From assembly GCA_965248715.1 (NCBI GenBank), contig CBDFKB010000004.1:68917-132916 (forward strand): 64,000 bases of DNA. The letters run 5' to 3'. Positions 43,421 through 52,888 of this stretch are shown here, in pieces (position 1 is the stretch's first letter; every line of letters starts with the position of its first letter). Under the pieces are notes generated by a model. That model was not told the DNA's origin, did no database searches, and worked only from the letters and a program-made list of their open reading frames with translations. The position numbers and the translations under genes are program-made. Origin of the DNA: CBDFKB01 sp965248715. GTDB lineage: Bacteria > Pseudomonadota > Alphaproteobacteria > Rhizobiales > Rhizobiaceae.

Positions 43421-45055
43421 GTGGTAAAACAAACGACACCATCTCCTCGATCCCGGCGAAAGCCCACCAAGCCGGTGACAATTGACCTCAAGGCGCAGGA
43501 AACTACTGCCGCCGATAAGTCGGCTGGGTTGGGCGATAGCGCGGGTGTTGCCGGCAAGGCCGGCCAGCCTGCGGCAAAGCCGACAATTGGCGCCGGCGCC
43601 GCATCGGCCAGCACTGCGCCAGGGGCCAAGGCCGAAACCAAACCCGCAACCGTGCGGCCAAGTGGCAAATCACCAGACAAACCGGCAGGTGACAAAAAAC
43701 CGGTCGCTGCCGCCACAACTATAAATGCGAAAGATAATCCGGTTGCGGCGGGCGATGCCAAGCCGGCAGCAAAGACCGGGTCACCGTCAACCGACGCCGG
43801 TAAAGCAAAAGGGCCCGCCACACCTGCTGCGGGTGCCACCAAACCGGCGCAAGCGGCCAAGGTGCAGCCGGCTAATTCTGCCCCGCGCGGATTGTCGATT
43901 GGATTGTTGGCGGCAGTGTTCATTGTTGCCTTGGCCGGAGCCATGGCCGGGGTCTGGTTCATGCATACATTCGGCCATGCGACCGGCCTAATCGCTGCGC
44001 GCAACGCCGATCCCGATGATGGTTTGCAAGCAAGTGTTCAACAGCTTTTTGCGCGGCTTGGCGAGGTTGAGCACAAATTGACGCCGGAAACCTTACAAGC
44101 GGCCGTAATTGCGGCGATCGGCGAAAACACTGGCGAGATTGGCCAATTGCCCGCCGATGCCGCGTCAGCAATCGCTGAATTAGGTGAAAACATCACCGCC
44201 TTGGAAGCAAAATTTTCCGCTGCCGAAACCGGCGGGGTTTCTACTAACATGAGCGGGGCAATCGAACAGCGTATTTCGGCGGTTGAGACCGCGCTTGCCG
44301 CTGCTAGGGAGCAAACAGTTACCCCAGGCATCGATCCGGCGGCGTTGGCAAAAGTCGCCGACGCGCTTGAACATGAGACCAATGCGGCGGCGGCGGCACG
44401 CTTGTCGCTAACCCAAGACATCGAAGCCGAGCTGGCCGCCTTGCGGGAACGTTTGTCAGGACTGGATTCGCAAATCGGAGCTGATTTACAGGTGAGACTC
44501 TCGGCGGTCGAACATCTTGCATCGGAAAATGCTGCCGAAACCAGGGTTGCCGGCGCGATCGCCGCCTCAGCACTCAAATCAGCGATCGACCGTGGTGATC
44601 CCTACACCGCGCCGTTGACCGCGGTCGAAACCACCATTGGCAAGTCTAATTGGGTGGAAAAACTTCGCCCCTACGCCAAACGCGGCATTCCAACCCTTGG
44701 CGAATTGCAGAATCGGTTTTCGCGCATCGCCGGCGAGATTATTGCATCGCAAAACCGTGGCGATGAACAGGGATTGATGTCCCGGTTGTTCAACAATGCC
44801 CGCGAACTGGTCAGTGTCAGAAAGATCGGTGATGTAGAGGGCGATAGTTTGGAAGCGGTTGTCGCGCGGATCGAAAACGATCTCAACGCCGGTCGCAGCG
44901 AACTGGCGCTTGAGCGGTGGGGCGAGTTGCCGGATGCGGCAAAGCAAATGTCGGCGCAATGGAAGGCCGACCTTGACATGCGGATTACCGCCGACGCCTA
45001 TGATCCTTCCGTACATAGTCTTAATGGCGCTGGTATTGTTCCAGCCTCGAACTGA
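43421..45055 (+). CDS. mitofilin (Mic60) domain inner-membrane protein
   Basis: The alphaproteobacterial Mic60 homologue shapes intracytoplasmic membranes and is the ancestor of the mitochondrial MICOS core. This 544-residue protein has a long Ala/Pro/Lys-rich N-terminus (residues 1-155), one membrane span (157-181, GLSIGLLAAVFIVALAGAMAGVWFM), a coiled-coil of about 200 residues, and the C-terminal mitofilin signature. The latter includes LKSAIDRGDPYTAPLTAVE, AKRGIPTLGELQNRF and WGELPDAAKQM. Location between hemD and hemY is the conserved bacterial context. The start is GTG. The ribosome-binding region overlaps a repeat fragment. Confidence 0.88.
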   Translation: MVKQTTPSPRSRRKPTKPVTIDLKAQETTAADKSAGLGDSAGVAGKAGQPAAKPTIGAGAASASTAPGAKAETKPATVRPSGKSPDKPAGDKKPVAAATTINAKDNPVAAGDAKPAAKTGSPSTDAGKAKGPATPAAGATKPAQAAKVQPANSAPRGLSIGLLAAVFIVALAGAMAGVWFMHTFGHATGLIAARNADPDDGLQASVQQLFARLGEVEHKLTPETLQAAVIAAIGENTGEIGQLPADAASAIAELGENITALEAKFSAAETGGVSTNMSGAIEQRISAVETALAAAREQTVTPGIDPAALAKVADALEHETNAAAAARLSLTQDIEAELAALRERLSGLDSQIGADLQVRLSAVEHLASENAAETRVAGAIAASALKSAIDRGDPYTAPLTAVETTIGKSNWVEKLRPYAKRGIPTLGELQNRFSRIAGEIIASQNRGDEQGLMSRLFNNARELVSVRKIGDVEGDSLEAVVARIENDLNAGRSELALERWGELPDAAKQMSAQWKADLDMRITADAYDPSVHSLNGAGIVPASN

Positions 45056-45067
45056 CGGTGAAGTAAT

Positions 45068-46672
45068 TTGGTCCGTTTAATTGTTCAACTGCTTGTTATT
45101 CTGGCGCTCGGTTTTGCATTTGCGTGGTTGGCCGACCGGCCAGGAAATGTGATTGTCGAATGGCAGGATAATCGCATCGAAACCAGCTTGATGGTTACGG
45201 TGGCGATGGTGGCGATCTTGTGCGCGATAACGTTGGTTTTGTGGACATTGATCAGAACCATCATAAATTCGCCGGGCATCATTTCCAGGTTTTTCGCCAC
45301 CCGCCGCCGTGAGCGCGGTTTCAAGGCGCTGAGCGAAGGATTGATTGCGGCCGGCGCTGGCGATGCGCTGGTGGCGCGCAAAATGACCCGCGAGACCGGT
45401 AAACTGATTTCCGAAGAACCGCTGGTGCGCTTGCTTGACGCCCAGACCGCGCTACTGGAAGGCCGACGGGACGATGCGCGCAAGGGGTTCGAGGTGATGT
45501 TGTCCGATCCCCGCACCCGGCTGGTGGCCATGCGCGGGCTCTATCTGGAGGCGGAACGGGACGGTAAAATGGATGCGGCGCGGCGTTTTGCCGAACAAGC
45601 TTATGAGGAAGCGCCGCAAATCCCCTGGTCGGCCAACGCGGTGTTCCGCTTCCGCTCGGCCGACGGCGAATGGGCGCAGGCGCTAGCGACCCTTGATGCC
45701 AATCAGTCCGCCGGTCTGGTTGATGGTGATACCGCGCGCCGGGCTCGAGCGGTGCTATTGACGGCGATGGGATTGGACAGCGAAGACCGCGAGCCGGACA
45801 TGGCGCTCAAACACGTGCTGGAGGCGATCCGATTGGCCCCGTCCTTGGTGCCGGCGGTGGTAACTGCTGGCCGCATCCGGGTACGCCAGGGCGACATTGG
45901 CCGCGCCATCAAGGGGTTGGAAACCGGTTGGAAGGCTGCCCAGCACCCGGAAATCGCCGATCAATATATTCATGTGCGCACCGGCGATTCGGCAATCGAC
46001 CGTTTGAAGCGTGCCGAGCGATTGCTGTCGCTGAACCGAGCTTCTGCCGAGGGCGCTTTTGCGGTCGCCGAGGCGGCGATTTCGGCGCGAAATTGGGCAA
46101 AGGCGCGCAAAGCATTGGCCAATGTCCTGGAAAATTCGCCAACCGAGCGCGGATGCCTGTTGATGGCCGAAATCGAACGCAGTGAGCATGGCGATCGTGG
46201 CCGGGTGAGGGACTGGCTCGACCGCGCCGTGAAGGCGGCGAAGGACCCGATTTGGATCGCCGACGGCAAAGCCTATGACGATTGGGCGCCAATCTCTGCG
46301 ATAAGCGGACAGTTGGACGCATTTGAATGGCGGGTCCCCTACGAACAGGAAAGGCCGACCAGTCCCACTACGGAATTAAAAGCACTGTTGGCGCCACTGC
46401 CGGAGTTGGAGCCCGATACCGATGTGGTGACCGTGCAAGAAGTAGAAACCGTCGAACCCGAGCCAGTCGACGAAGTTAGCGCCGACGCCGACGAAGTTAG
46501 CGCCGACAATGACGAAGTTGATGTCGTGGCTAGCGCTGACGCTGCGCCGCCGGTAGATGATGGCAACAAACCAGATGGCGCGGAAGCCGTATTCCCGTTG
46601 GAACGACGCCCGGATGACCCTGGAATCACGGACAAAAAGGGCGAAAAGCAGAACGGATTTCGCCTGTTTTAG
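45068..46672 (+). CDS. hemY: HemY-like TPR inner-membrane protein
   Basis: This 534-residue protein has the HemY_N architecture: two membrane spans (residues 4-22 and 43-65) and then FATRRRERGFKALSEGLIAAGAGD, typical for the family, followed by TPR-like helices to about residue 440. The acidic, low-complexity C-terminus (PEPVDEVSADADEVSADNDE) contains a small tandem repeat. HemY of this type is not the oxidase of Bacillus; its exact role in haem synthesis is unresolved. The start is TTG, 13 bp after the mitofilin stop, so the two are probably co-translated. PDPIWIADG-like sequence near residue 395 is conserved. Confidence 0.9.
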   Translation: MVRLIVQLLVILALGFAFAWLADRPGNVIVEWQDNRIETSLMVTVAMVAILCAITLVLWTLIRTIINSPGIISRFFATRRRERGFKALSEGLIAAGAGDALVARKMTRETGKLISEEPLVRLLDAQTALLEGRRDDARKGFEVMLSDPRTRLVAMRGLYLEAERDGKMDAARRFAEQAYEEAPQIPWSANAVFRFRSADGEWAQALATLDANQSAGLVDGDTARRARAVLLTAMGLDSEDREPDMALKHVLEAIRLAPSLVPAVVTAGRIRVRQGDIGRAIKGLETGWKAAQHPEIADQYIHVRTGDSAIDRLKRAERLLSLNRASAEGAFAVAEAAISARNWAKARKALANVLENSPTERGCLLMAEIERSEHGDRGRVRDWLDRAVKAAKDPIWIADGKAYDDWAPISAISGQLDAFEWRVPYEQERPTSPTTELKALLAPLPELEPDTDVVTVQEVETVEPEPVDEVSADADEVSADNDEVDVVASADAAPPVDDGNKPDGAEAVFPLERRPDDPGITDKKGEKQNGFRLF

Positions 46673-46879
46673 CAAAATACCGCCACGTTCTAACCATTTG
46701 TTTCAACCCAATTGCCAACAAATTCTTCCGTGTAGAAAAGATGTGGCAATAGGGCTGACATGGGCATCGCGAAACCATTCGGCCCTGTCGGCGAACCACC
46801 ATAAGGGTATACGCCAGATTGCACCTACCCTAATCCCGGCCATCACATGGGTCTATATCGAGTTCCTTTGGAATAAACC

Positions 46880-48130
46880 GTGTCCGAACAAAAGATATTG
46901 TTTGTCTGTAACGACGCGGACTATTTCGCTGCTCATCGCCTGCATTTGGCAAAACGCCTTTCGCGGGAAGGGTGGCAGATCATCTTGCTCAGCGGTGGCG
47001 ACGAGACCAAGCAATTTGGCGAACTTGCAGCCCTGCGCTACCTGCACCAGCCAATGGCTCGCCACCATCTTTCTTTGGCATCAGATTTCCGCTTCGCCCG
47101 CAAAATCGCCGAGCTGATCCGCACCGAACGCCCGGACGTGGTGCATTCTTTCACCATTAAACCCAACCTCCTGACCGGGCTGACGCTGGCATTCGACCGG
47201 CACGCTAGAGCGTGTCGCCCAAAAGTGGGTACCGGTTTTGGGAAAAATGACACGCATAAACAATCAGATAGCGCCGCGAAGCGAATCCAATGCTTGGTGA
47301 CAAGCGCTAGGAGCGCTAAACTGCGTTCGGTACTGACTTTTCCAGGCCTGGGACGGGTGTTTTCTGAAGATGGGCCGATTGCAATCATGCGCCGCATTGT
47401 GGTGGTGCAGGTGCTCAAAATATTGTTTTGGCGCAGCAAGGCGATAGCCACGTTCGAAAATCCGGATGACCGGGAGCAATTCGTCGCCAATGGCATCATC
47501 GATGCCAAGCGGGCAATAAATGTCGAGGGTGCTGGCATCGACAGCCGGCAATATTCAACTGAGAAAGACCGGCCCGGCGCGGTGCGGTTTCTATTCGCAT
47601 CGCGGTTCCTGCGCACCAAGGGCATCGAGACCTATTTTGATGCTGCGGAGACTGTGCGTAAGGCCGTGCCCGATGCCCAGTTTGCCATTGCTGGGTGGGC
47701 CGAACGCGAGCAATCAGGAAGCTATTCCGGGGCTGAAGTTCGCGCCATGGCCGGCAATAAAGGAGTGCGCTTTCTTGGCAAGGTACCGGGGGAGGAAATG
47801 CCTGCGCTTTTGCAGAACACCGATGTTATGGTACTGCCAAGCCAGCGCGAAGGCATGCCGGTGATCTTGCTGGAAGCCGCCGCAAGCGGCTGCGCCCTAA
47901 TAGCGTCCGACATCGCTGGCTGTCGTCCGATTGTCGAGCACGGTCGTAATGGTTATCTGGTGGACGCCGACGACCATGACGGTTTTGTCAATTCGTGCCT
48001 GAAACTAGCGCGTGAACCGCAATTGGCATGGCAAATGGGTGAACAATCTGCCGAAATGATGCGCAACAGTGCCTTTGACATCAAGAACATCCAGAATGCC
48101 TTTCTCAGTATCTACCAGCTTACGCCATGA
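46880..48130 (+). CDS. glycosyltransferase family 4 with in-frame repeat insertion
   Basis: This 416-residue GT-B enzyme opens with KILFVCNDADYFAAHRLHLAK and has the donor-binding motif PSQREGMPVILLEAAASGCALIA near residue 315. It probably transfers a sugar to a lipid carrier or nascent glycan. Residues 109-143 (ACRPKVGTGFGKNDTHKQSD and following) are encoded by a RIME-like element. Removing 102 bp restores a seamless FDRHARSAKLRSVLTFPGLG, the usual acceptor-side sequence. The insertion keeps the frame open but lies between the conserved KPNLLTG and FPGLG motifs, so activity is uncertain. ATGA overlap with the next glycosyltransferase gene. Confidence 0.85.
   Translation: MSEQKILFVCNDADYFAAHRLHLAKRLSREGWQIILLSGGDETKQFGELAALRYLHQPMARHHLSLASDFRFARKIAELIRTERPDVVHSFTIKPNLLTGLTLAFDRHARACRPKVGTGFGKNDTHKQSDSAAKRIQCLVTSARSAKLRSVLTFPGLGRVFSEDGPIAIMRRIVVVQVLKILFWRSKAIATFENPDDREQFVANGIIDAKRAINVEGAGIDSRQYSTEKDRPGAVRFLFASRFLRTKGIETYFDAAETVRKAVPDAQFAIAGWAEREQSGSYSGAEVRAMAGNKGVRFLGKVPGEEMPALLQNTDVMVLPSQREGMPVILLEAAASGCALIASDIAGCRPIVEHGRNGYLVDADDHDGFVNSCLKLAREPQLAWQMGEQSAEMMRNSAFDIKNIQNAFLSIYQLTP
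47206..47309 (-). repeat. RIME-like 102-bp element inside a glycosyltransferase gene
   Basis: CTAG at 47205 and 47307, with exactly 102 bp from TA to TA, i.e. 34 codons. Sequence GAGCGTGTCGCCCAAAAGTG at the left and TTGGTGACAAGCG at the right. No stop codon occurs in the host reading frame. One of seven copies and the only one inside a coding region. Confidence 0.9.
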
Positions 48131-49071
48131 GCGAGCCGGCAACCCTTTCCATGGTGGTGCCGGTGTTTGGCCGGGTAGCGCTCGCCAAAAGGGCGATTGA
48201 CAGCATCGCCGCGCAAAATGTTGCCGATCTGGAAATTATTGTGGTCGACAATGGTTCGGCACCGCCTTTCGTCGCGCGCGAAAACATCCTGCACGGTAAA
48301 AAATTGGTGCTGATCAGGCACGAAGAAAATCTTGGACCGGCGGCGGCGCGCAAGGCCGGTATTGCCGCCGCGAGCGGAACCTGGATCGGCTTTTTGGACA
48401 GCGACGACCGGTTGCTGCCCGACACTTTGGCGGGCCGACTTTCCCATGCCCAAAGGGCTGTAAACACCGGTGGTCAAAATCCTACCGTGTTCGCATGCGG
48501 CTGGTGCGAGGCGGACGAGAGCGGACGCCATTTGCGTTCAAGGGTTCCCGTAGCGTCAACCAATAGCGCTGACTTCTTTTCCGGCTGCTGGTTTTGCCCT
48601 GGATCAGCAATCCTGGCAAAAAGGGAGGTCTTTGCAGCGGTTATAGACCGGTTGGAAACCCGGTTTCGCCGGCTGGAAGATTTAGACTGGTTTGCTGAAT
48701 TGGCGCTTGACGGTCTGGTGTTGCGTGTCGATCCAACGATCGGGGTCGAGATCAGGCGAAGCGCACCGCAGGGCGATGACCGCGCATCGCAGGCGACCGC
48801 AAAAGCGATAATCGGTCTGTTGGAAAAATGGCAGGTGCGGTTTGCGAGCGGCGCGGTTAGCAAGCGGCACATGCGGCGTTTGCGCGGCTATCTTGAATTG
48901 GAACGCGCAGTGCTTTACTGGCGCAGATCACAGCCGGCAATGGCGGCTTTGGCAGTACTGCGCTCATTTTTGTCAGCGCCCAGACTGGGCGCTCAACTAT
49001 CCCCCGGCTGGACCGAACCAGTGCAGAATTCAACACAGGTTGTTGATGCGGAAACCACAGTAAATGATTAA
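48127..49071 (+). CDS. glycosyltransferase family 2
   Basis: This 314-residue GT-A enzyme has LSMVVPVFGRVALAKRAIDSI at the start, IIVVDNGSAPPF, and the DxD-type motif in WIGFLDSDDRLLPDTLAG near residue 80. A WFCPGSAILAKREVF stretch typical of the acceptor half is at about residue 160. It overlaps the GT4 gene by four bases and the pyruvate carboxylase gene by eight bases, so all three may be on one transcript. Product unknown; a cell-surface glycan is likely. Confidence 0.87.
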   Translation: MSEPATLSMVVPVFGRVALAKRAIDSIAAQNVADLEIIVVDNGSAPPFVARENILHGKKLVLIRHEENLGPAAARKAGIAAASGTWIGFLDSDDRLLPDTLAGRLSHAQRAVNTGGQNPTVFACGWCEADESGRHLRSRVPVASTNSADFFSGCWFCPGSAILAKREVFAAVIDRLETRFRRLEDLDWFAELALDGLVLRVDPTIGVEIRRSAPQGDDRASQATAKAIIGLLEKWQVRFASGAVSKRHMRRLRGYLELERAVLYWRRSQPAMAALAVLRSFLSAPRLGAQLSPGWTEPVQNSTQVVDAETTVND

Positions 49072-52000
49072 GAAAATTCTGGTCGCCAACCGGTCCGAGA
49101 TCGCCATTCGGGTGTTCCGCGCGGCCAATGAATTGGGCATCGCCACGGTTGCCATCTGGTCCCATGAAGACAAATTGGCGCTGCATCGGTTCAAGGCCGA
49201 TGAGGCTTATCAGATCGGCCGTGGCCCGCGCCCCAACCACAATTTGGGCCCGGTCGAAGCCTATCTTTCGATCGACGAAATAATCCGCGTCGCCAAGCTT
49301 TCCGGCGCCGATGCGATCCATCCAGGCTACGGGCTGTTGTCGGAGAGCCCGGAATTTGCTGAAGCGTGTGCGGCGGCCGGCGTCTTGTTCATCGGCCCTT
49401 CCCCGGCAACCATGCGCAGCCTCGGCAATAAGGTCTCGGCGCGCGATATCGCCGCCGCCGCCGGTTTGCCGGTAATGCCCGCCACTGGCCCATTGCCGGA
49501 TGATGAAACCGAGATCCGTAAACTTGCCGCTGAAGTCGGTTACCCAATTATGTTGAAAGCGTCCTGGGGCGGTGGCGGGCGCGGCATGCGGGTCATTTCC
49601 AGCGACGAAAACCTGGTCAACGAAATCACCGAGGCCAAGCGCGAAGCGAAAGCGGCATTCGGCAAGGACGAGGTCTATTTCGAAAAACTGGTCGAGAATG
49701 CCCGCCATGTTGAGGTGCAAATCCTTGGCGACCAGTATGGCAATGTGGTGCATCTATTCGAGCGCGATTGCACCGTACAGCGCCGCAACCAAAAGGTGAT
49801 TGAACGCGCACCTGCTCCTTATCTCGATGAAGAAAGCCGAAGCAAACTTGCCGGCTATGCGGTGGCGTTGGCAAACACGGCAGACTATGTGGGCGCCGGC
49901 ACGGTCGAGTTCCTGATGGATGCTGACAGCGGCGGGTTCTATTTTATCGAGGTCAACCCGCGCATTCAGGTCGAGCACACGGTGACCGAGGAAGTAACCG
50001 GCATCGACATTGTCAAGGCACAAATACACCTGCTCGAAGGTCATGTTATCGGTACCGCAGAAAGCGGCGTGCCGGATCAGGAAAATATCCGCCTCAACGG
50101 CCATGCCCTGCAATGCCGGATTACCACCGAAGACCCGCAGCAAAATTTCATTCCTGACTATGGCCGCATCACCGCCTATCGCGGCGCCACCGGGTTCGGC
50201 ATCCGCCTTGACGGCGGCACCGCTTATTCCGGCGCAGTGATCACCCGCTTCTTCGACCCGCTGTTGGAAAAGGTTACCGCATGGGCGCCTTCCGCCGACG
50301 AGGCGATTAAGCGCATGGACCGGGCATTGCGCGAATTCCGCATCCGCGGCGTAGCAACCAATTTGACTTTTCTCGAAGCGGTGGTCGGCCATCCAAATTT
50401 CCGCCAATGCACCTATAACACCCGGTTCATTGACAATACGCCGGAACTGTTCGCTGAAGTCAAACGGGCCGACCGGGCGACAAAATTGCTGAACTATATC
50501 GCCGATGTCACCGTTAACGGTCACCCGGATGTACGCGGTCGGGCAATTCCGCGCGACGACGTCGCCAAACCGCTTGCACCTTTGTCCTCGGACCCGATTG
50601 CCCACGGCAGCCGCGACATCTTGGCACGCGATGGTGCCGAAGGTCTGGCCAAATGGGTGCGGGCACAAACGAGGACCCTGGTCACCGACACCACCATGCG
50701 CGACGGCCACCAATCCCTGCTGGCAACCCGTATGCGCACCTTCGACATCGCCAATATTTGCGATGCCTATGCCCGTACCCTGCCTGACTTGTTTTCGCTG
50801 GAATGCTGGGGTGGTGCGACCTTTGACGTCGCCATGCGGTTTTTGGCTGAAGACCCTTGGGAGCGCCTAGCGCTGGTGCGCGAAAAGGCTCCCAACATCT
50901 TGCTGCAAATGCTGCTGCGCGGCGCCAACGGGGTCGGCTACACCAATTATCCCGACAATGTGGTGCGGTATTTCGTGCGCCAGGCGGCCGATGCCGGCAT
51001 GGATATTTTCCGGGTGTTCGACTGTTTGAACTGGGTTGAAAACATGCGCGTGGCAATCGACGCGGTGCTGGAAAGCGGCAAGGTGTGCGAAGCGGCGATC
51101 TGTTACACCGGCGACATTTTCGACCCTGAACGTTCGGCCCACGATCTCAACTATTACGTAGGGATGCTCCAAGAATTGGAAGCGGCCGGCGCGCAGATGA
51201 TCGCGATTAAAGACATGGCCGGCCTGTTGAAACCAGCCGCCGCGCGGGTGCTGTTTAAGACCTTGCGCGCCGAAACCAACCTGCCGCTGCATTTCCACAC
51301 CCACGACACGTCTGGTATTTCGGCGGCCAGCGTGTTGGCGGCGGTTGATGCCGGGGTCGATATTGTGGATGGCGCGATAGACGCGTTTTCTGGCAATACC
51401 TCTCAGCCCTGTCTCGGTTCGCTGGTCGAGGCGCTTGCCGGCGACCCCCACGAAACCGGCCTTGATCCCCACGCGATCCGGCAAATTTCGTATTATTGGG
51501 AGGCGGTACGCCAGCAATATGCCGCCTTCGAAAGCGATCTCAAGGGCCCCGCTTCGGAAGTCTATCTGCATGAAATGCCTGGTGGCCAGTTCACCAATCT
51601 CAAAGAGCAAGCCCGCTCCATGGGCCTGGAAAGCCGCTGGCATGAGGTGGCCCAGGCCTATAGCGACGCCAACCGCATGTTCGGCGATATCATCAAGGTG
51701 ACACCGTCGTCGAAGGTGGTGGGCGACATGGCCCTGATGATGGTGAGCCAGGAATTTACCGTCGCCGATATCGAGGCCGGCGAGCGCGAGATCGCATTCC
51801 CGGATTCGGTGATTTCGATGATGATGGGCGATCTTGGCCAACCACAAGGCGGGTGGCCGCCGGCCCTGCAGAAACGCATTTTAAAAGACCGTAAACCGCT
51901 GACCGAGCGCCCTGGCGCGTTGCTTGCTGACATTGATCTTAGCGCCGAACGGGCCCGCGCATCGGCCGAGATCGGCCACGAGCTTTGCGACCGGCAACTA

Positions 52001-52522
52001 GCCTCCTACCTGATGTACCCGAAAGTCTATCGCGACTATTCAGGGCTGGCGGAAAATTTCGGCCCGGTCTCGGTGTTGCCGACCCCGATCTATTTCTATG
52101 GCCTGAAACCCGGCGAGGAAGTGTTGGTTGACCTGGAACGGGGCAAGACCTTGGTGATCCGCTGTCTGGCTGTGGGCGAACCGGACGAAAACGGCATGGT
52201 TGGGGTGCATTTTGAACTCAACGGCCAGCCGCGCCGGGCCCGGGTGCCCGACCGCATGCACGGCGCCGGTGCCGGCCGGCAAAGACGCAAGGCCGACCCG
52301 GCCAACCGGGCGGAAATCGGCGCGCCAATGCCCGGCATCATCTCCACGGTGGCGGTGGAAGCCGGCCGCGCGGTTACTTCCGGCGATGTGCTGGTCTCGA
52401 TCGAGGCGATGAAAATGGAAACCGCGCTCCACGCCGACCGCGACGGCGAAATCGCCGAGGTGCTGGTCAAAATCGGCGACCAAATCGACGCCAAAGATTT
52501 GCTGGTGGTGTATGGGGAGTAG
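49064..52522 (+). CDS. pyc: pyruvate carboxylase
   Basis: Pyc carboxylates pyruvate to oxaloacetate. The 1152-residue single-chain enzyme has the biotin carboxylase domain (LVANRSEIAIRVFRAANELG to about residue 460, ATP-grasp KASWGGGGRGMR), the carboxyltransferase domain (TDTTMRDGHQSLLATRMRT to about 830, metal-binding HFHTHDTSG) and the C-terminal biotinyl domain. In the last, the modified lysine is in SIEAMKMETAL. Length equals the family norm. The start overlaps the GT2 gene. It marks the end of the core-like segment; gene-free, AT-richer DNA follows. Confidence 0.97.
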   Translation: MIKKILVANRSEIAIRVFRAANELGIATVAIWSHEDKLALHRFKADEAYQIGRGPRPNHNLGPVEAYLSIDEIIRVAKLSGADAIHPGYGLLSESPEFAEACAAAGVLFIGPSPATMRSLGNKVSARDIAAAAGLPVMPATGPLPDDETEIRKLAAEVGYPIMLKASWGGGGRGMRVISSDENLVNEITEAKREAKAAFGKDEVYFEKLVENARHVEVQILGDQYGNVVHLFERDCTVQRRNQKVIERAPAPYLDEESRSKLAGYAVALANTADYVGAGTVEFLMDADSGGFYFIEVNPRIQVEHTVTEEVTGIDIVKAQIHLLEGHVIGTAESGVPDQENIRLNGHALQCRITTEDPQQNFIPDYGRITAYRGATGFGIRLDGGTAYSGAVITRFFDPLLEKVTAWAPSADEAIKRMDRALREFRIRGVATNLTFLEAVVGHPNFRQCTYNTRFIDNTPELFAEVKRADRATKLLNYIADVTVNGHPDVRGRAIPRDDVAKPLAPLSSDPIAHGSRDILARDGAEGLAKWVRAQTRTLVTDTTMRDGHQSLLATRMRTFDIANICDAYARTLPDLFSLECWGGATFDVAMRFLAEDPWERLALVREKAPNILLQMLLRGANGVGYTNYPDNVVRYFVRQAADAGMDIFRVFDCLNWVENMRVAIDAVLESGKVCEAAICYTGDIFDPERSAHDLNYYVGMLQELEAAGAQMIAIKDMAGLLKPAAARVLFKTLRAETNLPLHFHTHDTSGISAASVLAAVDAGVDIVDGAIDAFSGNTSQPCLGSLVEALAGDPHETGLDPHAIRQISYYWEAVRQQYAAFESDLKGPASEVYLHEMPGGQFTNLKEQARSMGLESRWHEVAQAYSDANRMFGDIIKVTPSSKVVGDMALMMVSQEFTVADIEAGEREIAFPDSVISMMMGDLGQPQGGWPPALQKRILKDRKPLTERPGALLADIDLSAERARASAEIGHELCDRQLASYLMYPKVYRDYSGLAENFGPVSVLPTPIYFYGLKPGEEVLVDLERGKTLVIRCLAVGEPDENGMVGVHFELNGQPRRARVPDRMHGAGAGRQRRKADPANRAEIGAPMPGIISTVAVEAGRAVTSGDVLVSIEAMKMETALHADRDGEIAEVLVKIGDQIDAKDLLVVYGE

Positions 52523-52888
52523 GACTCGATCCACATAGTGGGCGTGATGGTTAGGTAGGGTTGTGGCGACGTTTTTATGCGGAGCAGAAATTCACTCTGC
52601 AGCTGGAAATGGCTAAGATGGGGGGAGAGCGAGCATTTGTTCCATGTTCCGGCATTTCGGATCGCCGCCGCCGCGGACGTGCGTCGCATATTGCTTAAAA
52701 CCGCTGAAATGCTAACCAAGTTTTCCAACCGGATAACGCACAATATTCATCCTCATTTCCAGTGCTGCAATTTTCTTGTAGGACCGCGTATCATATCAAG
52801 GTTGTTCTAATTTTGTTCACTATTTGATATTGTCTGGAAAGTCCGATTCTCTCCCGAGTCGGGTAAGCCCAGACTGCGGACAAATGAA
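52523..52888. other. gene-free transition from core to accessory DNA
   Basis: No convincing coding frame. Base composition becomes visibly richer in A and T from about 52690 on, for example TTCTAATTTTGTTCACTATT at 52804. That A/T-rich part could contain the promoter of the following DUF2235 gene. No tRNA end, direct repeat or attachment site recognised here. Confidence 0.5.

Noticed and set aside
49754..50713. 319-residue minus-strand frame
   Set aside because: Antisense to the biotin carboxylase domain of pyc; a mirror of its codon bias.
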